A DNA stretch of 19,511 nt from an uncultured Desulfomonile sp. (GTDB taxonomy: Bacteria > Desulfobacterota > Desulfomonilia > Desulfomonilales > Desulfomonilaceae): NCBI GenBank assembly GCA_937915285.1, contig CALDNG010000486.1:1-19511 (forward strand), written 5' to 3'. A program made the translations under genes and the position numbers. Of this stretch, positions 1 through 7,119 are shown one piece after another. Each line of letters opens with the position of its first letter. Positions within the stretch are counted from its first letter, which is position 1. Under the pieces are notes generated by a model. The model made no database searches. It was given only the letters and a program-made list of their open reading frames with translations, and was not told where the DNA came from.

Positions 1-994
1 AAACGACTCCATAAGAACATCCCGTGTTGCCCTGGATAACGGTGTGACATATCTGGCTGTTGCGTTTCCGGATGAAGGGGCTTCCCTTCGAGAGAACCGT
101 GTCGACGCCCCGATATTGGTTTTCAATGTTTTACCCGAACAGGTAGACAAGATAGTAAGGTACGATTTAAGCGCGGTGGTGGCGTCTGAGGATCTGGCTG
201 AAGCTCTCAATTGCGCCGCCTCCTGTAGCCGGAGGATCAAGACCCATATAAAGATCGATACCGGAATGGGTCGATCAGGTGTCTGGCACGAGGAGGCCGA
301 CAGGTTCGTCGAACATGTTTCCCAACTGCACAACCTGGAAGTTGAGGGAATCATGACACATTTCTCGAGCGCAGATGATCCGGATTCGGATGATTACACT
401 CTGGCTCAGGTCAAAGCTTTCGACGACCTTTTGGACAGACTCCACCGCAAAGGCCACAGCTTCAGATACGTTCATGCAGCCAACACTTCGGCGCTGGTCC
501 GCTTCCCCCAGACAAGATACAACATGGTTCGCCCGGGTCTGGCAATATACGGAATGTATCCATCTGACGCTGTCAGAGACCTAGTGAGACTCGAGCAGGT
601 GGTAACCTTTACCACCAAGATCTCACAAATCAAGGAACACCCTCCGGGAAGGTGCATTTGCTACAATCGCCGGTTCGTGACCTGCAAGGATTCCAGGATA
701 GCAACACTGAACGTTGGTTATAATGACGGTTATCCCAGGTTTCAGTCTAATGTTGGGGAAGTACTGGTGAGAGGCCGCCGGGCGCCTGTTGTTGGGACGG
801 TGTGCATGGACACCATCATGATAGACGTCACTCACATACCTGACGCCTGCATAGGTGATGAAGTTGTTCTTATTGGGCGTCAGGGCCCCGAGGAGGTCCT
901 TGCCGACGAAATCGCAAGGAATGGATCGACCATTAACTACGAAATTGTATGCAAAATCTCCCCTCGGGTAACCCGGATATTCCTTCAAAGGTGA
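1..994 (+). CDS. alr: Alanine racemase, C-terminal part (cut by left edge)
   Basis: PLP-dependent racemase making D-alanine for peptidoglycan in the cytoplasm. The reading frame is open from base 2, so the true start and the N-terminal PLP-lysine lie outside the window; about 330 residues of a roughly 370-residue enzyme are visible. A GTG at base 44 is internal, because the residues before it (SRVALDNG) already fit the family. Visible landmarks are KIDTGMGRSGV near base 250 (the lysine and arginine equivalent to K129/R136 of the Geobacillus enzyme), RPGLAIYG near 530, GYNDGYPR near 716 with the catalytic tyrosine of the partner subunit (usual motif GYADG), and GTVCMD near 794. It converges on rnhA with a 19-nt gap. 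The family assignment is very secure; a purely catabolic dadX role cannot be excluded. Confidence 0.96.
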   Translation, partial: NDSIRTSRVALDNGVTYLAVAFPDEGASLRENRVDAPILVFNVLPEQVDKIVRYDLSAVVASEDLAEALNCAASCSRRIKTHIKIDTGMGRSGVWHEEADRFVEHVSQLHNLEVEGIMTHFSSADDPDSDDYTLAQVKAFDDLLDRLHRKGHSFRYVHAANTSALVRFPQTRYNMVRPGLAIYGMYPSDAVRDLVRLEQVVTFTTKISQIKEHPPGRCICYNRRFVTCKDSRIATLNVGYNDGYPRFQSNVGEVLVRGRRAPVVGTVCMDTIMIDVTHIPDACIGDEVVLIGRQGPEEVLADEIARNGSTINYEIVCKISPRVTRIFLQR

Positions 995-1013
995 GACTGC
1001 TGCCTGGGCAGTA

Positions 1014-1481
1014 TCAATTTCTGTTGTTCAGCATGTCCTGGATAGCAGTGTTGGCCAACTGGTCCACCAGTTCATTCTCTGAATGTCCATCGTGGCCGCG
1101 AACCCATTCCCAAATCACTTCATGACGGTTCACGGCATCGTCGAGCCTGCGCCATAGATCCTCATTCTTTACCGGTGTCTTGTTGGAAGTAAGCCAGTTG
1201 CGCCTTTTCCAGTTCTTGATCCATTCAGTAATCCCTTTCTTGAGATATTCAGAGTCAGTTACCACCCTCACTCTGCACGGTTTGTTCAATGCCTCTAGCG
1301 CCATTATGGCTGCGGTCATTTCCATGCGGTTGTTTGTGGTGCGTTCCTCAGCTCCGGAGAGTTGTTTTGTCTTACCCTTGAATCGAAGGATAGCAGCCCA
1401 GCCTCCAGGCCCGGGATTTCCCTTGCAGCTACCGTCCGTGAATATTTCCACAAGATCAATATGGTCCAATTGAGTTTCCAT
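1014..1481 (-). CDS. rnhA: Ribonuclease HI
   Basis: Cuts the RNA strand of RNA-DNA hybrids, removing R-loops and leftover primers. At 155 residues it matches the E. coli enzyme. The catalytic carboxylates are all present: D16 in [14 protein letters not shown]54 in [11 protein letters not shown]76 in VTDSEY and D140 in [10 protein letters not shown]130 in VRGHDGH corresponds to the flexible-loop histidine. The basic, tryptophan-rich handle ([10 protein letters not shown], about residues 87-96) typical of the E. coli type is kept. A purine-rich GGGGGGAAAC sits directly before the ATG. It is the last gene of the tldD-ftsY-yjbQ-rnhA run, 36 nt after yjbQ, and was probably co-transcribed with it. 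Confidence 0.97.
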   Translation of the reverse strand: METQLDHIDLVEIFTDGSCKGNPGPGGWAAILRFKGKTKQLSGAEERTTNNRMEMTAAIMALEALNKPCRVRVVTDSEYLKKGITEWIKNWKRRNWLTSNKTPVKNEDLWRRLDDAVNRHEVIWEWVRGHDGHSENELVDQLANTAIQDMLNNRN

Positions 1482-1517
1482 GTTTCCCCCCGTTAGTTTA
1501 ATTTTGTAATGTGTGTT

Positions 1518-1916
1518 TTAATCAGACATGACTTTTACTATCACTGTCCTGTTCCTCGGGCCATCAAATTCGCAGAAAAATATTCCTTGCCAAACCCCCA
1601 GCAGGGGTTTGGAGTTATCAACAAGTATGCTTGCGGAACTCCCCATCAAGGAGGCCTTTATATGAGCGTCCGAATTGCCCTCGGCATGGCGGTAGGCTCC
1701 ACTGCGTGGGACGAGGTCATCAAGCCTGTTTATGATGTCAGAAACTACCGATGGATCGGCTGCTTCGTTGATGGTTATTCCAGCCGTGGTATGAGGACAA
1801 TAGACCACTGCGACCCCGTTGCTAATACCGCTATGCTCGATGAATTTTCTCACCATGGATGTTATATCAACAAACTGAATCCTGGAACTGGTAGAAACCT
1901 TTAATTGGCTCATCAT
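1518..1916 (-). CDS. yjbQ: YjbQ/UPF0047 family protein
   Basis: A small single-domain protein of 132 residues, the normal length for the YjbQ (UPF0047) family. Diagnostic motifs are CPHTTAGITINE (about residues 40-51), the invariant-looking stretch HAEGNSDAHIKASL (about 77-90) and the C-terminal WQGIFFCEFDGPR (about 109-121). The clustered histidines and acids suggest a metal or phosphate site. The family is annotated as having weak thiamine-phosphate synthase activity, but its physiological role is not settled. Two adjacent ATG codons can start it; the upstream one (1914-1916) is used here, with a GGGGT element upstream. It lies between ftsY (41 nt) and rnhA (36 nt), which tells little about its function. 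Confidence 0.93.
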   Translation of the reverse strand: MMSQLKVSTSSRIQFVDITSMVRKFIEHSGISNGVAVVYCPHTTAGITINEAADPSVVSDIINRLDDLVPRSGAYRHAEGNSDAHIKASLMGSSASILVDNSKPLLGVWQGIFFCEFDGPRNRTVIVKVMSD

Positions 1917-1957
1917 TGCGGATACCCCGTCAGATAATTCTCCATTTATAGGATAAC

Positions 1958-3088
1958 TTAATCGAAACTGTCTATTCCTTCATCCTTGGAAAACAACGCC
2001 TGAGCGAACTGGCGGGCATTGAAGTCTCTAAGGTCGTCAATTTTTTCACCTATCCCAACATACCGGATGGGTATTCCGAGTTCATTGGATATGCCTATTA
2101 TAACACCACCTTTTGCAGTGCCATCTAGTTTTGTAAGAGCAAGGCCCGTAACGGGTATGGCTTCATTGAATGTTCTAGCCTGAAGAATTGCGTTCTGCCC
2201 CATGGAAGAATCAATCACCAGCAATGTTTCCTGAGGAGCGGAAGCCAGTTTCCTGGTAATAGTTCTGGAAACCTTCTTTAGTTCCTCCATTAGGGGAACC
2301 CTTGTATGGAGCCGTCCGGCGGTGTCTATCAGAACTACTTCGTAATCTTCCTTGACAGCCTTGTCCATGGCTTCAAAAACTACGGAGGATGGATCAGCCT
2401 TTTCTTTTCCGCGAATTACATCGCAGCCGATTCGTTCTCCCCATATGGACAATTGCTCTACCGCCGCTGCTCTGAATGTATCACCTGCCACCATCATGAC
2501 CTTTCTGCTGGCAAGCTTCTGACGGGCAGCTATCTTGGCGATAGTAGTAGTTTTGCCGGAGCCGTTGACTCCAAGAACCATTATAACAAAGGGCTCGGAA
2601 CCATAACCTACCCTCAACGGCGCCTCTACCTTCAACAGCGTTTCCCGCACTAGTTCCCTCAAGTGAGACAGAATCTTTTCGGGATCATTCAGTTCCTTGC
2701 GTTTCACTCTATCTGAAACACTGTCAAGAAGTTCGTAAGCCGTTTTTACCCCTACGTCGGCTCTAACCAGAACTTCTTCCAAACCTGATATGGCCTCCTC
2801 GTCAAGCTCGCGTTTTCCCAGCAAAGCCTCGTCCAAACTTTTCAGAAAACCCTTGCGAGTCTTTTTCAGACCAGTTTGCAGTCGAGCCAGGTTTTCCTGG
2901 GACTCATCCAATTCTGTTTCAATGCTTTCCGATGATTCCTCAACCGGCTCTTCGATCTCTAGGGATTCAGCAGCAGCTTCTTCCGACTTCTGTTCAAATG
3001 CTTCCGGCTGTTGTTCCGGCTCTTCCAGACGATCTTTACCGAAAAGCCTACTGAAAAACCCGCTCTTTTTCTTGGTTTCTTCTGTCAT
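1958..3088 (-). CDS. ftsY: Signal recognition particle receptor FtsY
   Basis: SRP receptor GTPase that docks ribosome-SRP complexes at the inner membrane for co-translational insertion. Residues 1-65 form the acidic, glutamate-rich A domain, preceded by a short basic/aromatic N-terminus (KKKSGFFSRLFGK) suited to lipid contact. The four-helix N domain spans roughly 66-160, followed by the G domain. GTPase motifs are G1 GVNGSGKT (173-180), DTFRAAA (203-209), G3 DTAGR (255-259), G4 TKLD (319-322) and the closing GIGEKIDDL (345-353). At 376 residues it is typical. It follows tldD by 32 nt and precedes yjbQ by 41 nt on the minus strand. Pairing of ftsY with these neighbours is probably an operon of convenience. 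Confidence 0.98.
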   Translation of the reverse strand: MTEETKKKSGFFSRLFGKDRLEEPEQQPEAFEQKSEEAAAESLEIEEPVEESSESIETELDESQENLARLQTGLKKTRKGFLKSLDEALLGKRELDEEAISGLEEVLVRADVGVKTAYELLDSVSDRVKRKELNDPEKILSHLRELVRETLLKVEAPLRVGYGSEPFVIMVLGVNGSGKTTTIAKIAARQKLASRKVMMVAGDTFRAAAVEQLSIWGERIGCDVIRGKEKADPSSVVFEAMDKAVKEDYEVVLIDTAGRLHTRVPLMEELKKVSRTITRKLASAPQETLLVIDSSMGQNAILQARTFNEAIPVTGLALTKLDGTAKGGVIIGISNELGIPIRYVGIGEKIDDLRDFNARQFAQALFSKDEGIDSFD

Positions 3089-3120
3089 AAGTATCTCTCG
3101 AATTGTTCCCGTGGCTGCGC

Positions 3121-4527
3121 TCAGGCAGTGCCACCGACCGTAATCCAGGTTTCAGGCATATCAGGTGAGCCTATTCTCAAAGTCGGCTGAGCGTCCGACA
3201 CCGGAGCCCCCTGGCCATCTTTCCCGCACGTTCCGATGGAAAATCCCAGATCATTTGCTACCATGTCAATGTCGTGCAAGACCCTCGGACCATTGCCCAC
3301 CAAAGTGGCTCCACGAACCGGTTCACCCTGCTTGCCGTTTTCTATCAGATAGCCCTCTGCAACCTCAAAAACGAAGTCGCCGTTTACAGTGTTAACCTGA
3401 CCGCCTCCCATCTTTTTGACCAACAACCCTTTCGGGGTCGCCTTGAGTATTTCTTCAGGTGACATTCGCGACGGAAGGATAAGCGTGTTGGACATTCGTG
3501 GAATTGGTTTGTGCCGGTATGACTCACGTCTACCGTTTCCCGATGAAGGCACACCCTTTTTCATAGCGCTGAGCCGGTCCGACATGAATCCAGTCAACAC
3601 ACCGTTATCAATTAGCAGGTTGGATTTTGCAGCCACCCCCTCATCATCAAACGGATAAGATCCCCTTCGATGCGGCATGGTTGGATCGTCCACGACCGAT
3701 ATCACATCAGAGGCAATTTTCTGTCCGAGTGATTTCGCATAGACCGTCATATTGTCCACCACAAAATCCAGCTCAAGCCCATGGCCTACTGCTTCATGGA
3801 TCATAGTCCCGCCTGCCTCACTACTCAAAACCACGGGCATACGTCCTGAGGGAGCCTCCCGGGCGGTTAACATCGTCAGGGCTCGCCTTGATGCGTCAGT
3901 CGCTATTTGTGAAACAGGATTGTCACTGAAAAATTCCATTCCATATTGTCCACCGGCGCTTTCATAGCCTGTCTGAAGCACAGCCCCCTGAGCCGCCGTT
4001 ACGTGCGTGACAAAGGTCACTGTTGTCTTGGTAAAGTCGATTTGAGATCCTTCCGAATTGACCTGAAAAACCCTGCGTTTCTCATCCATTAGCATTACAC
4101 GAACCTGAGTTATTTCAGGTCCAGCAGAGCGCGCCGCGTCATCGGCCTCCACAAGTAGATCCAACTTTTTTCTCAGACCGAACCCCGATGGGTCAATCTG
4201 GATCGGTGTTGATCTTACTGGTAAAACAGGTCCGACAACAATGTCGGAGTCTCCAGCCGAGCTATTACACGCCTCAAGTAGCCCAGCACACAGACCATCT
4301 ACTGAATTCTGAGTTATATCAGTAGTAAAGCCGTAATAAGTCCTGTTGTCTTTTATTATTCTCAATCCTATTCCACTGTCCACTCCCTGGCGTACCCGGT
4401 CTACCCGTCTATTTTCATAAACAAGAGTCGATAGGACCTTCTCTTCAAAAAATATATCCGCAAATACCACTGAAGCGCCCGAGAGCCTCCTGATAACCTT
4501 GTTAAAATCAATTAAATCTACAGACAT
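3121..4527 (-). CDS. tldD: TldD family metalloprotease
   Basis: Member of the TldD/PmbA (U62) family, whose TldD-TldE heterodimer degrades unfolded peptides and matures peptide antibiotics such as microcin B17. The metal motif is HEAVGH at residues 244-249 (HExxxH), in the TldD form TMIHEAVGHGLE. A conserved cysteine in GTCGKDGQGAPVSDAQPTL (C434) is the likely third zinc ligand. PmbA/TldE subunits usually lack HExxxH, so this is the catalytic partner. The length of 468 residues is normal. GAGGAAT sits just before the ATG. It is the first gene of the minus-strand run. No pmbA/tldE partner is seen within the window. Confidence 0.95.
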   Translation of the reverse strand: MSVDLIDFNKVIRRLSGASVVFADIFFEEKVLSTLVYENRRVDRVRQGVDSGIGLRIIKDNRTYYGFTTDITQNSVDGLCAGLLEACNSSAGDSDIVVGPVLPVRSTPIQIDPSGFGLRKKLDLLVEADDAARSAGPEITQVRVMLMDEKRRVFQVNSEGSQIDFTKTTVTFVTHVTAAQGAVLQTGYESAGGQYGMEFFSDNPVSQIATDASRRALTMLTAREAPSGRMPVVLSSEAGGTMIHEAVGHGLELDFVVDNMTVYAKSLGQKIASDVISVVDDPTMPHRRGSYPFDDEGVAAKSNLLIDNGVLTGFMSDRLSAMKKGVPSSGNGRRESYRHKPIPRMSNTLILPSRMSPEEILKATPKGLLVKKMGGGQVNTVNGDFVFEVAEGYLIENGKQGEPVRGATLVGNGPRVLHDIDMVANDLGFSIGTCGKDGQGAPVSDAQPTLRIGSPDMPETWITVGGTA

Positions 4528-4683
4528 GGCAATTCCTCAGATATTCCTCATGGCTAATGTGCCGCCCACTTAATACTCAAGGGCTACCTGAATCCAGATA
4601 TCCAATAAATCTAGCACAAACTAAAAAAAAAATCAGCGGCCCTGCTACATTTCCATACATAAACCTAATTATTATATGTTAGC

Positions 4684-4712
4684 TTGAATATATTAGTTTT
4701 ATTTGATATTAT
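4684..4712 (+). promoter_or_regulatory. Sigma70-type promoter of the 66-residue gene
   Basis: TTGAAT (4684-4689) and TATTAT (4707-4712) are separated by exactly 17 nt, in an AT-rich stretch. Transcription would begin near 4719, about 16 nt before the AGGAG ribosome-binding site at 4735-4739. It points away from tldD, whose start is 157 nt to the left. Probably it also serves the amidase gene downstream. Confidence 0.6.
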
Positions 4713-4744
4713 GACTGTTAAATAAAAAACATGCAGGAGAAAAC

Positions 4745-4945
4745 ATGTTCTGGCGTATCAAGAGCAAAGGCCTCAAGATATCTGCGGAGCTTCATAGGAA
4801 GGTGTCGGCGTCAGGTGAACCGATAAACTATGTGGATAGCGAAATTGTTGCGATCCGGAGTCTTCGTAAAAGGGCCAGCCGAATGACCTGCGAGGAGGAG
4901 TGTCACTACATTTACGATTACGGATGCTCGTATTTTGCTAGATGA
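4745..4945 (+). CDS. Small orphan protein, 66 residues
   Basis: Unrecognised. A strong ribosome-binding site (AGGAG, 5 nt before the ATG) and a well-spaced promoter upstream argue that it is a real gene. The protein is soluble-looking, without signal peptide or membrane segment. Its first half is basic (WRIKSKGLK, and later SLRKRASRM), and its C-terminal end holds three cysteines in CEEECHYIYDYGC with aromatic and acidic residues, which could bind a metal or be redox-active. It lies 36 nt upstream of the cell-wall amidase on the same strand. A regulatory or accessory small protein is possible; nothing in the sequence fixes a function. Confidence 0.6.
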   Translation: MFWRIKSKGLKISAELHRKVSASGEPINYVDSEIVAIRSLRKRASRMTCEEECHYIYDYGCSYFAR

Positions 4946-4981
4946 TTACGGCTAGGGAAAATTAATTACTCGCAAATGTAA

Positions 4982-6460
4982 ATGGAGGCATGTGATCTGA
5001 AAACAACACCTGGACAATTTTGCTGGATATTCGTGATCACATGCCTCAGCCTTTTATCGGTTTCAGGTTATGGCGCTGACCTAAGCCAGGCTTCGCAGCC
5101 TTCAGAGACATACCGTTTTGAAGATGTAAAGACAGAATTTGAAAAACTTTGTTCTAACCCCAAAGTTTCACGTGTCGCCTGGACAAGCGTTGCCCGGAAG
5201 TTCCATGCGATTCACATTAATTCCAAGGCGCACGATTCAGCGCCAAGCCTGTTTTTCGCTGGAAAATCCTTTCTGCAGGCATACAGGGCGAACAATAATG
5301 TGCAGGACCTGGACGCAGGAATCAGGACGCTTAATGAATTCAAAAAGATTAGACCAAAATCCCCGTATTACAACCATGCCTTGGTGGAGTTGAAAGACGC
5401 TCACATTCTGAAAAGAAAGATAAAAAACAGACCTGTCAGCCCGGTCCAGATCAGTAAGAGGCCATCCAAGGCTCCTGACAGCGGAACTACAAGACTTGCC
5501 GACTCTGATGTCGGTGGCTATAAGGCGCCCTTTGTGAAGGATGTGGACAAGCGAATGGCCGCTGAGGTGGAAAAGAACCCGAGAGCGTCTGTTTCAGCCT
5601 TGGAGTCCAGATCACCTCTGACTAGAAATGGCAACCCATTTTATGACGGACTGGCTGATCATCGTGAAAAGAAAGATGTCCCCCCGGTAAGGGTAGCGGC
5701 TTTACCTCCCAAGGTAGTTTCCGACACCAGGCCTCTAAAAAAGTCTCCGGAGGCAACATCCGGCCACAAGCCCAAATCCAGGGTGATCGTTCTGGACCCG
5801 GGCCATGGTGGTAAAGATCCTGGCGCAGTGTCAAGAGATGGGTCGCTCACTGAAAAGGACGTGACTCTCAGGATAGCAAAGAAACTCAAGACACTTCTTG
5901 AAAAAACAATCCCTCATGTCACTGTAAAACTCACCCGGGATGATGATTCCTTCCTCAGCCTTAAAGACAGGACTGCCATGGCCAATGCCGCCAATGCGGA
6001 TTTGTTCGTCTCCATACATTGCAATGGTTCTGAGTATTTCTCTGCCTCTGGGATCGAAACCTTTTTTCTAAGCCAGGCAAATTCGCGCGGGGCCATGCGT
6101 GCCGCTGCCAGGGAAAACGGCATATCAATTTCCAAAATGAATCATCTCGAAGCTACCTTGATCGATCTCATGGTGACATCCAAACGGACCGAATCCGAAA
6201 AACTGGCTGAGCTAATTCATGAATGCTTGATCGAAAGTGGAACCGGGAAGACTGGAAAATCACGCGACCGTGGCCTCAAACAGTCTCCCTTTTACGTACT
6301 AATGGCGGCTGCAATGCCTGCAATACTCGTGGAATTCGCGTTTATAAGCAATATGACCGAAAAAGATAATCTAAAGAACGAACGCTATATTGACATGATC
6401 GCCACCAGAATGACTACGGGCGCAAAAAAATATCTGGATGAATTAGGCGGCAATATTTGA
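4982..6460 (+). CDS. Secreted N-acetylmuramoyl-L-alanine amidase (Amidase_3)
   Basis: Zinc amidase cutting the bond between MurNAc and L-alanine in peptidoglycan, as in AmiA/B/C daughter-cell separation. Residues 1-32 look like a signal peptide (hydrophobic core FCWIFVITCLSLL, then SGYGAD), so it should act in the periplasm. Residues 45-145 form a helical, TPR-like region; about 146-265 is a basic, proline-rich linker. The catalytic domain (about 267-488) has all four expected residues: H275 in LDPGHGG, E291 in LTEKD, H346 in SIHCN and E451 in LVEFAFISN. An insert around residues 385-430 has the regulatory-helix position known from AmiB/C. There is no AMIN domain. The start is uncertain: ATG at 4982 has no clear ribosome-binding site, but later in-frame starts would cut the signal peptide. 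Confidence 0.93.
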   Translation: MEACDLKTTPGQFCWIFVITCLSLLSVSGYGADLSQASQPSETYRFEDVKTEFEKLCSNPKVSRVAWTSVARKFHAIHINSKAHDSAPSLFFAGKSFLQAYRANNNVQDLDAGIRTLNEFKKIRPKSPYYNHALVELKDAHILKRKIKNRPVSPVQISKRPSKAPDSGTTRLADSDVGGYKAPFVKDVDKRMAAEVEKNPRASVSALESRSPLTRNGNPFYDGLADHREKKDVPPVRVAALPPKVVSDTRPLKKSPEATSGHKPKSRVIVLDPGHGGKDPGAVSRDGSLTEKDVTLRIAKKLKTLLEKTIPHVTVKLTRDDDSFLSLKDRTAMANAANADLFVSIHCNGSEYFSASGIETFFLSQANSRGAMRAAARENGISISKMNHLEATLIDLMVTSKRTESEKLAELIHECLIESGTGKTGKSRDRGLKQSPFYVLMAAAMPAILVEFAFISNMTEKDNLKNERYIDMIATRMTTGAKKYLDELGGNI

Positions 6461-6673
6461 ACATTGATCTGACCTGAAGTAAAAAGTTCCTCCTTCCTTT
6501 TAAGCCATTTTTGCTGGATATCATAAATCTACCGTCTCCTGGTTTCAAAAAACAATAACCCGCAAGAAAATGAAACAATCTGGTCTGCGGGGTTTGACAA
6601 AAGACCCAAAAGCTCTCACAAAGGCTGAAGACTCAAACACGCCATCGTAGTCACAGGTTGAAACAATCTTGAA
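6461..6673. other. Gap before archease, no gene seen
   Basis: Contains an 11-nt direct repeat TGAAACAATCT (6571-6581 and 6659-6669), the second copy ending 4 nt before the archease start, and a loose inverted repeat CCCGCA/TGCGGG around 6559-6590. A TTGACA at 6594-6599 has no convincing -10 partner. No terminator with a T-run is visible after the amidase gene. Confidence 0.4.
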
Positions 6674-7096
6674 ATGCAGGACAATCAGGTTGACTGGATA
6701 ATCCTGGATCACCCGGCAGACGTAATGGTCGAAGTATTTGGTTCGACATTCGAGGGGTTATGCCAAGCGTCCGTCAGTGCCCTCAATCATTTTCTGGGAG
6801 TCGTTTTGTCGGTTGAGCCTGTTAGGTGTGAAAGAATGCAGATCGAGGGGGCGACTGCCGAAGAAAAGCTGGTCAACGTGTTACGAGAATCGCTTTTCCT
6901 TTTTGCGGTGGACTCCCAGCTCGTAACAAAGCTGGCTATTAGCTGTCTAAAAGATAATATCATGACGGTAGATGCCTGTTTGAGTCCTGCGGGGTTAGGG
7001 CCGGACTCCATCGAAATTAAAGGTGTCACCTATCATGGCCTAAAAGTAGAAACTACTGCTTGCGGCTATAAAGCCAAGCTCATCTTTGATGTTTGA
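6674..7096 (+). CDS. Archease family protein, RtcB activator
   Basis: Archease helps the RNA ligase RtcB perform multiple turnovers and use guanine nucleotides more broadly. At 140 residues it matches the family. Recognisable features are DHPADVMVEVFG at the N-terminus (family motif H-x-A-D, D16), the central EEKLVNVLRESLFLF helix, IKGVTYHGLKVE (about 115-126, family iKavTYH) and the terminal LIFDV, whose aspartate D139 belongs to the conserved metal-binding cluster. The next gene is rtcB, 23 nt downstream, which confirms the call by context. The ribosome-binding site is weak. The conserved fold and paired gene make this assignment firm. Confidence 0.93.
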   Translation: MQDNQVDWIILDHPADVMVEVFGSTFEGLCQASVSALNHFLGVVLSVEPVRCERMQIEGATAEEKLVNVLRESLFLFAVDSQLVTKLAISCLKDNIMTVDACLSPAGLGPDSIEIKGVTYHGLKVETTACGYKAKLIFDV

Positions 7097-7119
7097 ACCA
7101 TTACTTTGGGACGGTAAAC

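Noticed and set aside
996..1012. ACTGC/GCAGT hairpin between alr and rnhA as a bidirectional terminator
   Set aside because: Only 5 bp with no T-run; too weak to call.
1509..1904. A 131-codon open frame on the plus strand opposite yjbQ
   Set aside because: It is the complement of a well-conserved YjbQ protein and has no recognisable features.
4622..4640. A run of T residues on the minus strand after a GC-rich patch, as a terminator
   Set aside because: The stem has only about three pairs and no gene ends there on that strand.
6581..6599. Sigma54 site (TGG...TTTGAC) upstream of archease-rtcB
   Set aside because: The invariant GC of the -12 element is missing at the required spacing.
7093..7119. 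TTG at 7093 as the rtcB start, overlapping the archease stop
   Set aside because: The ATG at 7120 gives the usual RtcB length, has GGGACGG before it, and the nine extra residues fit no family pattern.
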